Assembly: GCA_015680685.1 (NCBI GenBank)
Contig: MNCI01010786.1
Span: 126,076 to 190,075 of the forward strand
Direction of reading: 5' to 3'
From: Gnetum montanum
Taxonomy: Eukaryota > Streptophyta > Gnetopsida > Gnetales > Gnetaceae
DNA: 64,000 nucleotides
A model generated the notes under the pieces. It saw only the letters and a list, made by a program, of their open reading frames with translations, had not been told where the DNA came from and did not search any database. The number at the start of each line of letters is the position of its first letter. The stretch's first letter is position 1. Below, one piece after another: positions 47,050 through 56,850 of the stretch. A program made the translations under genes and the position numbers.

Positions 47050-47530
47050 AAGGTCATGGTAGACCATAGTGTGTTGGTTTAAGGTCCTAGCAGACCACTA
47101 TGCTAGTTTAAGATCCCAGCAAACCGATGTGCTGGTTGTCCCAGCGGACCATATATGCTAGTTTAACATCATAGCAGATGGTCTATGTATTGGTTTAAGG
47201 TACCAGCAGACCGTTGTGCTAGTTTATCATCGTAGCGAACAATGGATGAGCTAGTTTAAGGTCCTAGTAGACCGTTTGTGCTAGTTTAAGGTCCCAGTAG
47301 ACCGTATGTACTAGTTTAAGGTCCTAGCAGGCCATCTGTGCTAGTTTATAATCATAGTGGACTATCTATGCCAATTTTATGTTGTAGCGGACGAGCTTTG
47401 CTAGTTTTACGTTGTAGCGGATGTTTGTGAAGCTTTGCCAATTTTACATCATAGTGGACGTTTGTTTGCCAGTTTTACGTCGTAGCGGACAATTATTTGC
47501 CAGTTTTACATCATAACAAATGATTTCTTA
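47050..47530. repeat. Hairpin tandem array 1, downstream of integrase
   Basis: About 13 units of 30-40 bp with core GCTAGTTTAAGGTCCTAGCA followed by GACCGT. Within each unit GGTC and GACC are complementary arms around about 6 bases. Units drift to AGTTTTACGTCGTAGCGGAC towards the right end, where the arms become ACGTCGTAGCGGACGT. The unit consensus matches arrays 2 and 3. Confidence 0.85.
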
Positions 47531-50500
47531 CCATGTTCATGCTTCAGATATAGTACGGCTTGAGATACGAGTGATTCACCAAATTTGCAAACTCATTGTC
47601 ATCCATGTCTGCTAGCTTGAAGGCCTAGTTCCCAAAGGCTTTTGTGACCATGTATGGACCTTCCTAGTTTGCTGAGAATTTGTTCATGTGCTCATGGAAT
47701 ACCTTGAGAACGAGATCTCCCTTATGTATTGGTCGTTGATGCGGATTTGCATGATGTTTTTGTTGCTACTTATTCTAGTAATGCTCTATGTGACTTAGTG
47801 TTTGTGCATGCTTCTCCTCTATTGAGTCGAGGTCGAAGACCCTTGACTCTTTGTTCTGAGCTTCGCTCATGACATTCGATAGGATCATCCGAAGTGATGG
47901 CACCTACAACTTAATAGGTAACACCACTTCAAATCCATAAACAAGACTATAAGATGTCTTACTTGTCGCAATCCTGCATGTCGTTCTGTAAGCCCACACT
48001 GCATAGAGGATTTGCTTATGCCACCACCTCTTGCTATTGTTAAGCATTCTCTTCAACAAGTTGATGATAGAATTATTTGTAGCCTCTGCTTGACCGTTTG
48101 CCTATGGATAGTATGGCAAGGAGAATGATTGACAGATGCCAAGATTGTTGTAGAAATTTCAAGTTTCCGTACTACTGAACTGTGGTGCATTTTTATTCAT
48201 AATAGTCATGGGAAGTCCAAACCTTGTCATGATGTTATCCAAGATGAAGTGGCAAATCTACTGAGATGTCATCTTTCTCAGGGGAATAGCCTTGACCCAC
48301 TTAGTAAAATACTCAGTGGCGGTGATGATGAAGCTATGCCTTGTGGAGGACTTAGGCGTGATAGGTCCTATGAGGTTTAGTCCCCATCACTGGAAAGGCC
48401 ACATAATCTGTGTCAAATGCAACTCTGTAGGTGAAATGTGTATGAGATTTGTGTATCGTTGGCACATATCACACATCTTAACTTAGGCTAGGAAACCACA
48501 CTCCATGTGAGGCCAGTAGTACCCTACATGTCTGATTTTGGAAGCAATAGCCCTAGGTGCTATGTGTCCACCACACAGTCCCTCATGTACTTCATTAACC
48601 ACCTTCTACGCTTGCTCCTCATTTACGCATGCTAGCAATATCCCGTCATAGGTGCATTTGCACAGGGCATTGTCTCCCATGAGCACATATTACCAGGCAC
48701 GCTTACAAATCGCATCTTTCTGGGTAGATGTTAATCCACTTGGGGGCTTTCCATGTTGCAGGTAGACTTTAATGTTGGCATACCACTGCTAGGTATCTGT
48801 AGTGCTAACAAAGGCTACATGTCCTACTTGAGTGACAAGCTCAGTACCCTCGGTAATCGAGGTTGGCAAACTTGCAAACAAGTGTGATGGAATATTTAAC
48901 GTTTGGGTGGTCAGGGCATCTGCTACAGTGTTTTCGTTATGTGGCACATGTTGCAAGTCTGTAGTTGCAAACTATTTGAGTAGGATTTTTGCTAAATCAC
49001 AATAGGGTTGCAGGTGTGTAGCGTTGCAAGTGTAGACCTTGGTGATTTGATTCACAACCAGTTGTGAATCTCTGCAAATCGCCAAGTGTTGTATGGTTAA
49101 TGCTTGGGTAGCTAGAAGGCCCCTGAGTAACCCCTCATACTCTGCCATGTTTTTTGTACAAGGAAATGCAAAATGATAAGCTAAAGGATGCATTTATATA
49201 GAGGGGAACAAAATGACAGCAGCTACACTACCCCCTCACACAGTCGAGGTGCCGTTGAAATGCAAAGTAGTTTCAAGATGGGATGGGACAATGTTGATAG
49301 TGCTAACATGCTCATCTGGGAATTTGGGATCATCGACAGGTGAGGTTGTAAGTTGCATTGCTATGGCTTGACCTTTCATTGATGATTGGTGCACATAATG
49401 CAAATCGAATTCTGCGGTTATTTCCTTCCATTGGGCTATCCTACTACTTTCATACTGATTGTTCGTCATAGCCTGGAGTATGTTGCTTTTGCACATAATG
49501 TTAATTTTTCTAAGAAATAGGTAGTGTTTCCACTTCTTCAATGCAAACACTAAGGCAAGGTATTCTCTCTACCTCATTGTATTTCGCTTCATATGGTATT
49601 AGTGCATGACTTAGGTAGTACACTGGTATCTCAAAACCATCATCCCATTTCTGACATAACAGTGCCGCGATAGACGTGTTCGAGGTAGCAAGGTAGATGA
49701 AGAAAGGCTTATCCCTCTGTGGTGGGCAAAGAGTCGGGAGCTACAAAAGGTCTTTCTTCAGATCATCGAAGGCTCGTTGGCACTATGGTGTCCATTCAAA
49801 GTTAACCCCTTTCTTTAGTAGATGTTGCATGGGGTGTAACTTGTCGATAAATTTTGCTATATACCTTTTGATGAACTGTACCCTACCTTGTAACCTGCGC
49901 AGTTCTTTAAGGTTTGTAGGAGGTGCCAAGTTGATGATGGCCTTAACTTTGTTAGTGTCCACCGGTATTCCTACCTTTGATACCACAAACCCTACCATGC
50001 ATTCGGTTCTCACTCCGAAGACACACTTTTTAGGATTGAGGCGTAAATCGTGCATTTGACAACATTTTATGACTACACCTAGATCGTTGGGATGATCAAT
50101 GGATTCTTTAGATTTCACCACTATATCATCCACGTAGTCGTTTAGCATTTCTAAGATGTAGTCTCTAAAGATGTAAGTCATGACTTGTTGGTAGGTTGCT
50201 CTGGCATTCTTGAGCCCAAAAGGCATCATAGTGTAACAAAAGGTACCCCATGGGGTCATGAAGGTTTTTGTTAACTGATGCTCTGGGTTAATGTGAATTT
50301 GGTTGTAGCCGAAGAAACCATCCATGAAGGATAACAGAGCATGACTAGTCGTAGTGTCAATGAGTTGATCAATGCTCGGAAGTGGAAAGTCATCTTTGAT
50401 TGTTACCTTGTTTAGATCTCAGAAGTCTATACAGATTCATATTCCTCCCATTTTCTTAGAAACTACAATGATGTTGGACACCCATTCCGAATAATCAACT

Positions 50501-50995
50501 GCCCAGATGAAACCATCCTGGTATAGCTTGGTGATTTCATCTTGTACAGCTAGTGCAATCTCTGGTTTGACCTTACGAGCCTTCTACTTAACCGCTTTCA
50601 TGTGTGGGTCTAAGACGATGTTGTACTCTATCAGCCTTGGATCTAAGCCCAACATGTCACTGAATGACCATGCAAAGACTTCAATGTTATCTTGCAGAAT
50701 TTTGGCTACATCTTTGTGCCTCTATGAATCTAGGAGGGAACTAAGTTTCAACATTTTTACTTCCCCCCTAGATGTGGTCACAAGTGTCTCGATGAGAGGA
50801 TCCTTAGTTACATCCCTAGCCTCAAAATCTAGGGTTTGGACCATATGCTCAGGCTAGTCTAGGGATGTTTCTAAGGATGCTACGGTGCTAACTGTGGGTC
50901 ATTTCTAGTTTATTAGATTTGGTTTCAGTTGTCTCACAAGCTTGCCATGTGGACCTGCTAAGGCTAAAGGTGAAGAGAGATCATGATGGATTTCC
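47531..50995 (-). pseudogene. Pol (RT, RNase H, archaeal-type RNase H, integrase), Tat copy B
   Basis: Almost collinear with about 20 stops. RT: LYQDGFIWAVDYSEWVSNI near 50460-50520, FMDGFFGYNQI (first catalytic Asp) at 50295-50325, PFGLKNARATYQQ, and an intact YVDD at about 50130 (open 49783-50325). RNase H: YLATSNTSIAALLCQ near 49630-49680, with Asn replacing the expected Asp, then ALKKWKHYL and KGQAIAMQL (open 49236-49550). Second RNase H: FNGTSTV (Asp to Asn), NMAEYEGLLRGLL and RDSQLVVNQI (48972-49193), diagnostic of Tat. Integrase: HEGLCGGH and CDMCQ keep the zinc ligands. The core has GLNLIGPI and NKNAPQF where Asp is expected, and ANGQAEATN keeps Glu. A GPYMV module ends it near 47640. 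Catalytically dead. Confidence 0.88.
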
Positions 50996-51109
50996 ATTCT
51001 TGCTCAACCTGCCAAAATGAGATGAAAGTCTTGTTAAGAGGTACCTGTTGGTAGTAATCGTGTATAGTGAAAATTTGCAAAGTAGTAATGAGATGTAATT
51101 GATAAAGTA

Positions 51110-51545
51110 TGATGCAAAGCTTAACATTTTCTAGTTTAAGATCATGGTGGACTACTAATATGTAAAGATGGAAAACTACTAATGTAAAAGTGTGGAAATC
51201 TACTAATGTAAAAACGCTAAACTACTAATGTGATGGGAAAATGTGGAATTGCTAGTTTAGTGTCATTGTGGACTGGGAATGTGTAAGATGAAAAACTACT
51301 GATGTAAAACAAAGTGCAAAACTGGTGATGTAAATGCAAAACTGCTATTTTAATATCATTGCAAATTGCTAACTGGATGGAAACTATATGCTAGGATTGC
51401 TAGTTTAAGGTCTTTTTGGACCACTAACTAGATTGTAACTATGCTAAGGTTGCTAATTTAAGGTATTTTCGGACCTCTTAGGTTTGAGATTATGCCTTAG
51501 GATTGCTAGTTTAAGGTCTTTTTGGACTGCTCACTAGATATTTTT
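51110..51545. repeat. Hairpin tandem array 2, between RT and antisense gene
   Basis: Irregular units. The clearest are GCTAGTTTAAGGTCTTTTTG plus GACC (near 51390-51420, 51450-51475 and 51500-51525); others contain AAAACTACTAATGTAAAA (51160-51230). GGTC-TTTTTG-GACC arms make a short hairpin. The same core as array 1 ties the two arrays to one origin. Confidence 0.75.
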
Positions 51546-51710
51546 CGAAAGGAAAATGGATAGCTTCAAGCATGTCAAGGCTCTTCGCCTAGGCCCTCTT
51601 GTTTTAATGTGAATAGTGCTACGATGTCGTGGTGGGCATGCTATGCTGCACAACATACCCTGCATTAAACAGAAAGAGAGAATGACAAGTTTCCTTTTCA
51701 CCATTGTGGC

Positions 51711-51719
51711 CATAAATAG
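51711..51719 (+). promoter_or_regulatory. Candidate TATA box for the antisense gene
   Basis: CATAAATAG lies about 150 bp before the first ATG (51872) on the plus strand. It would place a start site near 51740-51750 and a leader of about 120 bases. This is position-based inference only; other A/T words are common here. Confidence 0.3.
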
Positions 51720-52524
51720 GGATTAACCCTTGGTAAACTCGTCATTTTCACCGTAACAGCGTAGAGCCCATACTCAAAGCATAGAGCCCATTCGGAGCAT
51801 GGACTGATTGTGCCAATAGAGAGCAAGGCGATTTCGACATAGCAACAAGGAAAGAGTCGACAAGCAAGACGATGCCTCAGAAGAAAAAATGCAAGCACTT
51901 GGCACTCGGTAAGGTCGATGAAGTGAAGGAAACCCTAGGGCACATGATGCAGGTGTGCGTCACGGTGCTAGAGGAGACACCGTTGACCTGGTAGTCTGCT
52001 ATGATTCCTTTGTTTTCTCATGCATCTATTATTGTTTTTATTTTTCCTTCTTTTGTTTCTGCGATTTAGTTTTAGTTATCTATATTATCTATCATCGTGT
52101 CATCATTTTTTTGGCCCTTACATCGTTGTCGTTGCTATTTCAGCAATGGTGGTTGTACAAACGCTACGCTAAGGTTGCATGCAAGGTCGCCTAGACTGTC
52201 ATCACTGCGATTGTCATTACCATAGAGGCTTGGATGGTTTGATATACTTGGCATGCAAATGGCATAGCGTAGAACCCTCAGGAGGGTTTGGCCATGTGTA
52301 ATGTGACAGTGTAACACGTGTTCTGTCACAGTGTAATGTTAATCTCTTCGTTAGGGCTAATCACTCTATTGCTATGCTAATTTTGCTACACTATTGCCTT
52401 CATGTTTTTGCTACACTATGTACATGAAGAGAATTGCACTACGCTATTTGCTAAATGCTATTTTTGGTATGCTATGTGTGTTTCACTTGAACATGATGCT
52501 AACATTTGCTATTGTGTTGTGTAG

Positions 52525-53312
52525 GGTAGTGCTAAGGCCAATTTTTATTATCTTAGAAATTGTAGGGGTCCTATGTTACATGAGCGAACCACTGGCCAAT
52601 GTTCCTCCATCCCATACAAGTGTGGGGTAGGAGGTGGTCTGGTTCTGGGAGAGAGCACAAGAGTTGCTACAATTCCTCCTCCAATGCTTCAGTGTGATCA
52701 TTTGGTAACACTTCGCAGAGGAGGTAGTGGCTGCCATAATAGAAACCCTATTGCTTGGGGCAAATAAGGGTATTCTAAGATTTTTGATGGATGGGGCAGT
52801 TAGCAGCGATCAGGGAGAAGAGTCTAGTCAGCACCCCAAAAATTTGAGACGTTTGGCTTGGATCTGGGATATGCCCAAGTATAATTGCTACCATCTCTAC
52901 AACACCTTTTTTATTGCACATCATATGGGAACGTGCTTCTATAATTCACCAAGAACCATCTACGGTGCTGGCAGGTGAGTTTTGTAGCCATGTTCCACTA
53001 CGCTAGCCAAATGTTAATGGTGTGTTTTTGTTACCAGGTTTTACATCAACAAGAAGGGGCTTCACAGTGATATGAATGCATTAACCATAGCACAGATGGC
53101 ACTGCGGGAGTTTTCTTCCACTGAGAATATGTGCACAGGTGTGATTGGCCAATGCAAAGATGAGTATGAAATCTATCCAACCTGGTATCCCAAACTCTAC
53201 AACAGATGCAAGGAGTCTGGTTGGTTGGATGAGGGATGGGCACCCTTTAAACCAATCACTGGTGAAGATGTCTTGGTTAATCTTTCACCATTCCCATCAC
53301 CGTTTAAGCTTA
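52525..53312 (+). pseudogene. Antisense gene, exons 3 and 4 with a 63-bp intron
   Basis: Exon 3 follows TTGTGTTGTGTAG and contains two stops (TAG near 52628, TAA near 52711) at likely Gln positions. EEVVAAIIETLLLGANKGIL and RRLAWIWDMPKYNCYHLYN follow. The donor GTGAGT at 52975 and acceptor TTACCAG at 53037 join AG to G, restoring an Arg codon. Exon 4 (HSDMNALTIAQMALREFSS through GWAPFKPITGEDVLVNL) is fully open. Its donor GTAAGC at 53313 and the acceptor ACTATAG at 53408 again rebuild one codon (A+GG). Confidence 0.75.
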
Positions 53313-53408
53313 GTAAGCTAAACAGTAGTTACTTCATGCTCGAATGTCATTGCCATTTTTGTGGTTTTTTTGTTTTTGTGCTAACTACTTCTATGCAAAC
53401 TACTATAG

Positions 53409-54461
53409 GGACGAAGAGGTCCTAGGAGGTGATAGTGATAACCTCTGGGAACCAGGAGGCCAACATCTACTTCAAGTACAGGGAGGTAGATGAGAGCCAA
53501 CGTTGGATATGCAGCGCAACCTTGAAATCCCTGCTCAAGCACCTTCAAGATGTTGGGCTTATGGATTTGTTCCTGGCCCCGAATCCAAGCGTCCCCGCCA
53601 CTAAGATGCTTGTCCTAGTGGACTCCTTTTCTGATAGGGCAGACTAGCTCCACACATGTGTACACAATGTGTGGATGGTCATTGAAATTAATGACCAGCT
53701 ATTCGTGGGCCTTTACGGTGTCCCTGTTGATGGTCCCCTCATAGGGTTGAAGACTAAGAAAGAGGTGAACCTTCAAAAGGAGGACATTGAGGAGTGGCTA
53801 GGGGTTACCAAAGAGCAAAAGGGGATCCCTGTGGAGAAGGTCAGGCTGAGACCCACCAAAGAGGTTTATCCCATCTTCTGTGCTTGCACTTTCCCCCAGC
53901 TACTTTTCCAAGGAAAGATCCTTGGGATTGAACAAGCTTGGATGATGCATAAGGTAATGGACGAGGGGGCTCTCTACAACTAGGCTAGGTTTCTATGCAA
54001 AGGCTTGCAAACTAAAATTTTGGGGCTTCATAAGAAGTAGGAGTCCCATTTCAATGTGCACTACACCTTTTACATAGCCTATTTGTGACGTTTCATGGAC
54101 TATTTGGTAGTCCATGAGAATGGAGTCTGGGTTATGCGAAACCATAATCAGATTTCCAAAGCATGGATTTGCCAAATCCTCTAGATCACTTGATCCCAAG
54201 ATCCTCCAAAAGCTATTGGGGAGTTTTTTTCTATGATGAATAACGATTGGGTGACCTACAACTTTTGTGGCCAGGATAGCATAGGAGAGGCGCCCCCTGT
54301 TGTAGCCAGTAGCATGTCACAGGGGAAATGTCTCATCGCTGAGACCATGGCCACCAAGATGTGGTGAAAGATGTCTTCTTCAGCTGAGGAGACCCTCTGT
54401 ATAGAAGAAAAAGACAAGCGGACACTGCAATTTAAGCTATGCAGGACACAACCCCCCATTT
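53409..54461 (+). pseudogene. Antisense gene, exon 5 (main domain)
   Basis: About 350 codons in one frame with no frameshift. It includes IVITSGNQEANIYFKYREVD, WICSATLKSLLKHLQDVGL, IEINDQLFVGLYGVPVDGPL, EEWLGVTKEQKGI, FCACTFPQLLF, MDYLVVHENGVWVM and NNDWVTYNFCGQDSIG. The eight or so stops are all TAG, TGA or TAA that single C-to-T or G-to-A changes could make from Gln, Arg or Trp. The NDQLFVGLYGVPV region faintly recalls the style of plant mobile-domain and other transposon-associated proteins, but I would not assign it. Confidence 0.7.
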
Positions 54462-54604
54462 GTAAATGCTTTTTCTTATGCTTATTTCTTTGCCTATTTT
54501 GTTAATGCCTACTATGCTATGCTACGTTAAGCAGTGTCTCATAGCGTAGTGCCTACTTTAAGCTAACTTGTGTTAAGCTAATGCAAATATTTTTTTGCTG
54601 CCAG

Positions 54605-55639
54605 AGGAAGAAGAGTAAGAGGAAGAAGGTGACGAAGAGGTGTCGGCCCCCAAGACAGGGGCGACAAGTAAAGATGCAGAGGCCCCAGTCTCAGAGGAAA
54701 GGGCCCTAGTCAAGAGGGAAGGAGCTCCTATCACTGGGGAAGGGGCTCTTATTATCAGGGGAAATCCTCCTACTAATGAGGAGGAGATTTTTGGAGATGA
54801 AGAGGAGTCTCCTGTGGATGAAGAGGATGTGGTGCCTCAAAAGGGAAGGCTCCAACAAATAAAGAAGAAGCCTGCATCGACTTGGAAGGGACTTCTGCTA
54901 AGGATGCCACCATTTTTTTGAGTCAGAAAGGAGGGAAACTGCAATTAGATGCTAGTGAGTTTGACAATATATTTTATGATATGTCAATGGGCTATCCCAT
55001 TGTTATCACCCTTGAGGGTTTACTTGGTAGGAGCCCTCATACTGTCGTTTTCTTTACTCACAGTCTTATCACAGTTCACCTCGATCATTGCTAACATGTT
55101 TAGTTGTATGACAGACACCCCTGTTAATGCTGCAGGACCCCCTCTAATTTGCATGGAACAATGGACCAAGACCCTTGACAAGCTTATATTCATGCAGGGA
55201 GTCATCAATGACATGATCAACCACCTCAGACAGGTCGATCTTGAAGTGGGTAAGTAGCTACGCTAGGCACTTTCGTGTTGCTACGCTAGACGCCTTAAGT
55301 TTTCTAACCTTGCTATGCTAATGTGACTAATGCGCTTATTATGTGGTGACAGCCTCTCAACTCAAATGGGACCTGACACAGGCTTTGAAAGTTAGTGTTG
55401 TGCCTACATTCCCTCCCAAAGTAGCTAAGGTACCTCGTTGCATATACGACGAGGCCAACAAATGCGCTTTGCACACGACACGCTCCTTGTGGGAGTGTAG
55501 GTGTGTCAATGAGGACCTATGGAAATGGGTGTAGAAGTTTGAGAAAGAGAAGGCTAAACTGAGTGCTGAAGTGGGAGACCTCAAATTGAGGAATGACTTC
55601 CTCATGGTCCATGACACTAATGATAGTAGGAGAAAATGA
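54605..55639 (+). pseudogene. Antisense gene, exons 6-8 (acidic region and C-terminal helix)
   Basis: Exon 6 is Glu/Asp/Lys-rich (GNPPTNEEEIFGDEEESPVD), then shifts frame once near 54845 and continues IDLEGTSAKDATIFLSQKGG and FDNIFYDMSMGYPIVITLEG. Exon 7 gives GPPLICMEQWTKTLDKLIF and MINHLRQVDLEV, with a strong GTAAGT donor at 55250. Exon 8 gives ASQLKWDLTQALKV, then a charged helix KFEKEKAKLSAEVGDLKLRN to TGA at 55637-55639. Joins at 55026/55115 (G+AC) and 55249/55353 (G+CC) keep frame. Confidence 0.7.
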
Positions 55640-55833
55640 TGCAGGCAAAGATGACCCATGACAGCATGGGGTTTTTGAAATTTTGAATTTTTTATATAAT
55701 TTTTGCAAACATTGTTTTCATGACAAAAGCTTTGAATGAAAAGGGATAATTTTAAAAAATGCATTAGTCTATGCTAGCTTATGCATTTTCTATGTGATCA
55801 ATTTTATGTTAAGTGTTCATTTTTGATGTTTTA

Positions 55834-56083
55834 GTTTTAGGCCATTTCGGGCCATGGCTAGTTTTAGGCCATTTCGGGCCATGGCTAGTTTTAGGCCATT
55901 TCGAGCCATTGCTAGTTTTAGGCCATCTCGGGCATCGGATAATAGCGTAGTTTTAGGCCATTTCGGGCCATTGTATGATATAGTAGTTTTAGGCCATTTT
56001 GGGCTATGGAGTAGCATAGTTTTAGGCCATTTTGGGCCATAGTGTGGTGGTATAGTTTTAGGCCATTTTAGGCCATAGCGTGG
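55834..56083. repeat. Hairpin tandem array 3, between antisense gene and protease
   Basis: Eight units with core AGTTTTAGGCCATTTCGGGC followed by CATGG. The first four are 27-bp spaced, the later ones 36-40 bp with inserted GTATGATA-type spacers. GGCC arms flank ATTTCG, forming a short stem. The unit matches arrays 1 and 2 as AGTTT-AGG-C...GG-C. Confidence 0.85.
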
Positions 56084-56469
56084 TAAGGAAGTGATACGCT
56101 AATGCTTTAGAGAACAGCTAATCAGTATCTAGCGTAGATTGGATGGATGCAAAACAAAAGGGCAATACATGTACAAAGGGTGGCAGCTGGGTAGGAAGCA
56201 GTGGGGTTGTTACACTATGCGTAATTGCTTCTTAACCTATCATCGACTGGGTGAGGTGTAAGGTTGAGATGCTTTGCTACGACCTTCGTCCACATTGTTG
56301 TCCCCCTCTTGGAAGGGCAACTCATCCCATGCATTCTCATTTCTTGAACTGGCTTGCTAAGCCAGTTCCCTTGCCAAACGGTTAGTGTGTATAGAGACAA
56401 GTTCTTCGTTCTTAGAGGTTACGACCTCTGAGCCCTACTCCATGTCTACGTTGTTGATAGGCTTTGTTT
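56084..56469 (-). other. Spacer between protease and array 3
   Basis: A minus-strand reading continues loosely from protease (56215-56400 open, no motif). In Ogre elements the protease-RT interval holds an intron on the element's strand; splice words on the minus strand here have not been pinned down. Confidence 0.4.
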
Positions 56470-56850
56470 CTACCTCATCACCTCCCTTCCTACATAGGGT
56501 AGATGGATCTCCTGATGAATGGGTGAAGAGACAACCCTAAGTTGTGCTAACCATGATCTCCCCACGATCAGGTTAAACCTGGACATCTCTTTGACCACAA
56601 CGAATGTTGCGTTTGTGGGGAACTGGTCCCCTACCACGAAGTCAGTATGGACTATGCCTTTCACCATGACCCATGCCCCATTGAATGACTTTAAACATGA
56701 CATTATTGTGGGTCTAATCTAGTCAAATAGACCCAGCTTATCCACAATAGGAAAAGGGATGACATTAGTGGCAGCTCCATCATCAACGTGTACCCTTCGA
56801 ATCTTATGTTGGCCGACCCGAATTATGATGAAGAGAGGTGTCATAGTCAC
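56470..56850 (-). pseudogene. Aspartic protease, Tat copy B
   Basis: HVDDGAATNVIPF near 56765-56800 carries the active site as D-D-G-A-A. One stop follows (56722), then an open stretch 56470-56703 with GIVHTDFVVGDQFPTNATF and FNLIVGRSWLAQLRVV, the second conserved region. It reads on directly from Gag. The active-site residues look intact; the single stop breaks it. Confidence 0.8.

Larger units (their letters stand above)
51872..55639 (+). pseudogene. Antisense, intron-containing gene inside Tat copy B; product unrecognised
   Basis: Eight exons inferred: 51872-51990, 52144-52236, 52525-52974, 53038-53312, 53409-54461, 54605-55026, 55115-55249, 55353-55639. All seven introns are GT-AG on the plus strand (63-288 bp), and reading phase matches across every junction. 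The five between exons 3 and 8 are best supported by protein continuity (for example IYGAG|RFYINKKG). About 900 residues: an N-terminal basic start MPQKKKCKHL; a hydrophobic stretch in exon 3; Trp/Tyr/Cys-rich exons 3-5 with WIWDMPKYNCYHLYNTF and NDQLFVGLYGVPVDG; an acidic Glu-rich exon 6; and a helical, coiled-coil-like exon 8. In-frame stops (for example in exon 3 and at 53423, 53645, 53984) and one frameshift near 54845 (AAAAGGG) make it a pseudogene now. No known family is recognised. Confidence 0.75.

Noticed and set aside
47050-47530. Centromeric or free satellite array
   Set aside because: Short, bounded by integrase and 3' non-coding DNA of one element, and matched by arrays elsewhere in the same element. 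It is element-borne.
55817-56042. Repeat peptides (ASFRPFRA-type on one strand, NGLKLAMAR-type on the other)
   Set aside because: Both are translations of the 27-bp tandem unit in array 3. The unit length is a multiple of three, which creates open frames by chance.
55834-56083. CRISPR-like regular repeats
   Set aside because: Units are imperfect, spacers are not unique sequence of constant length, there are no cas genes, and the context is a plant retrotransposon. It is a tandem hairpin array.
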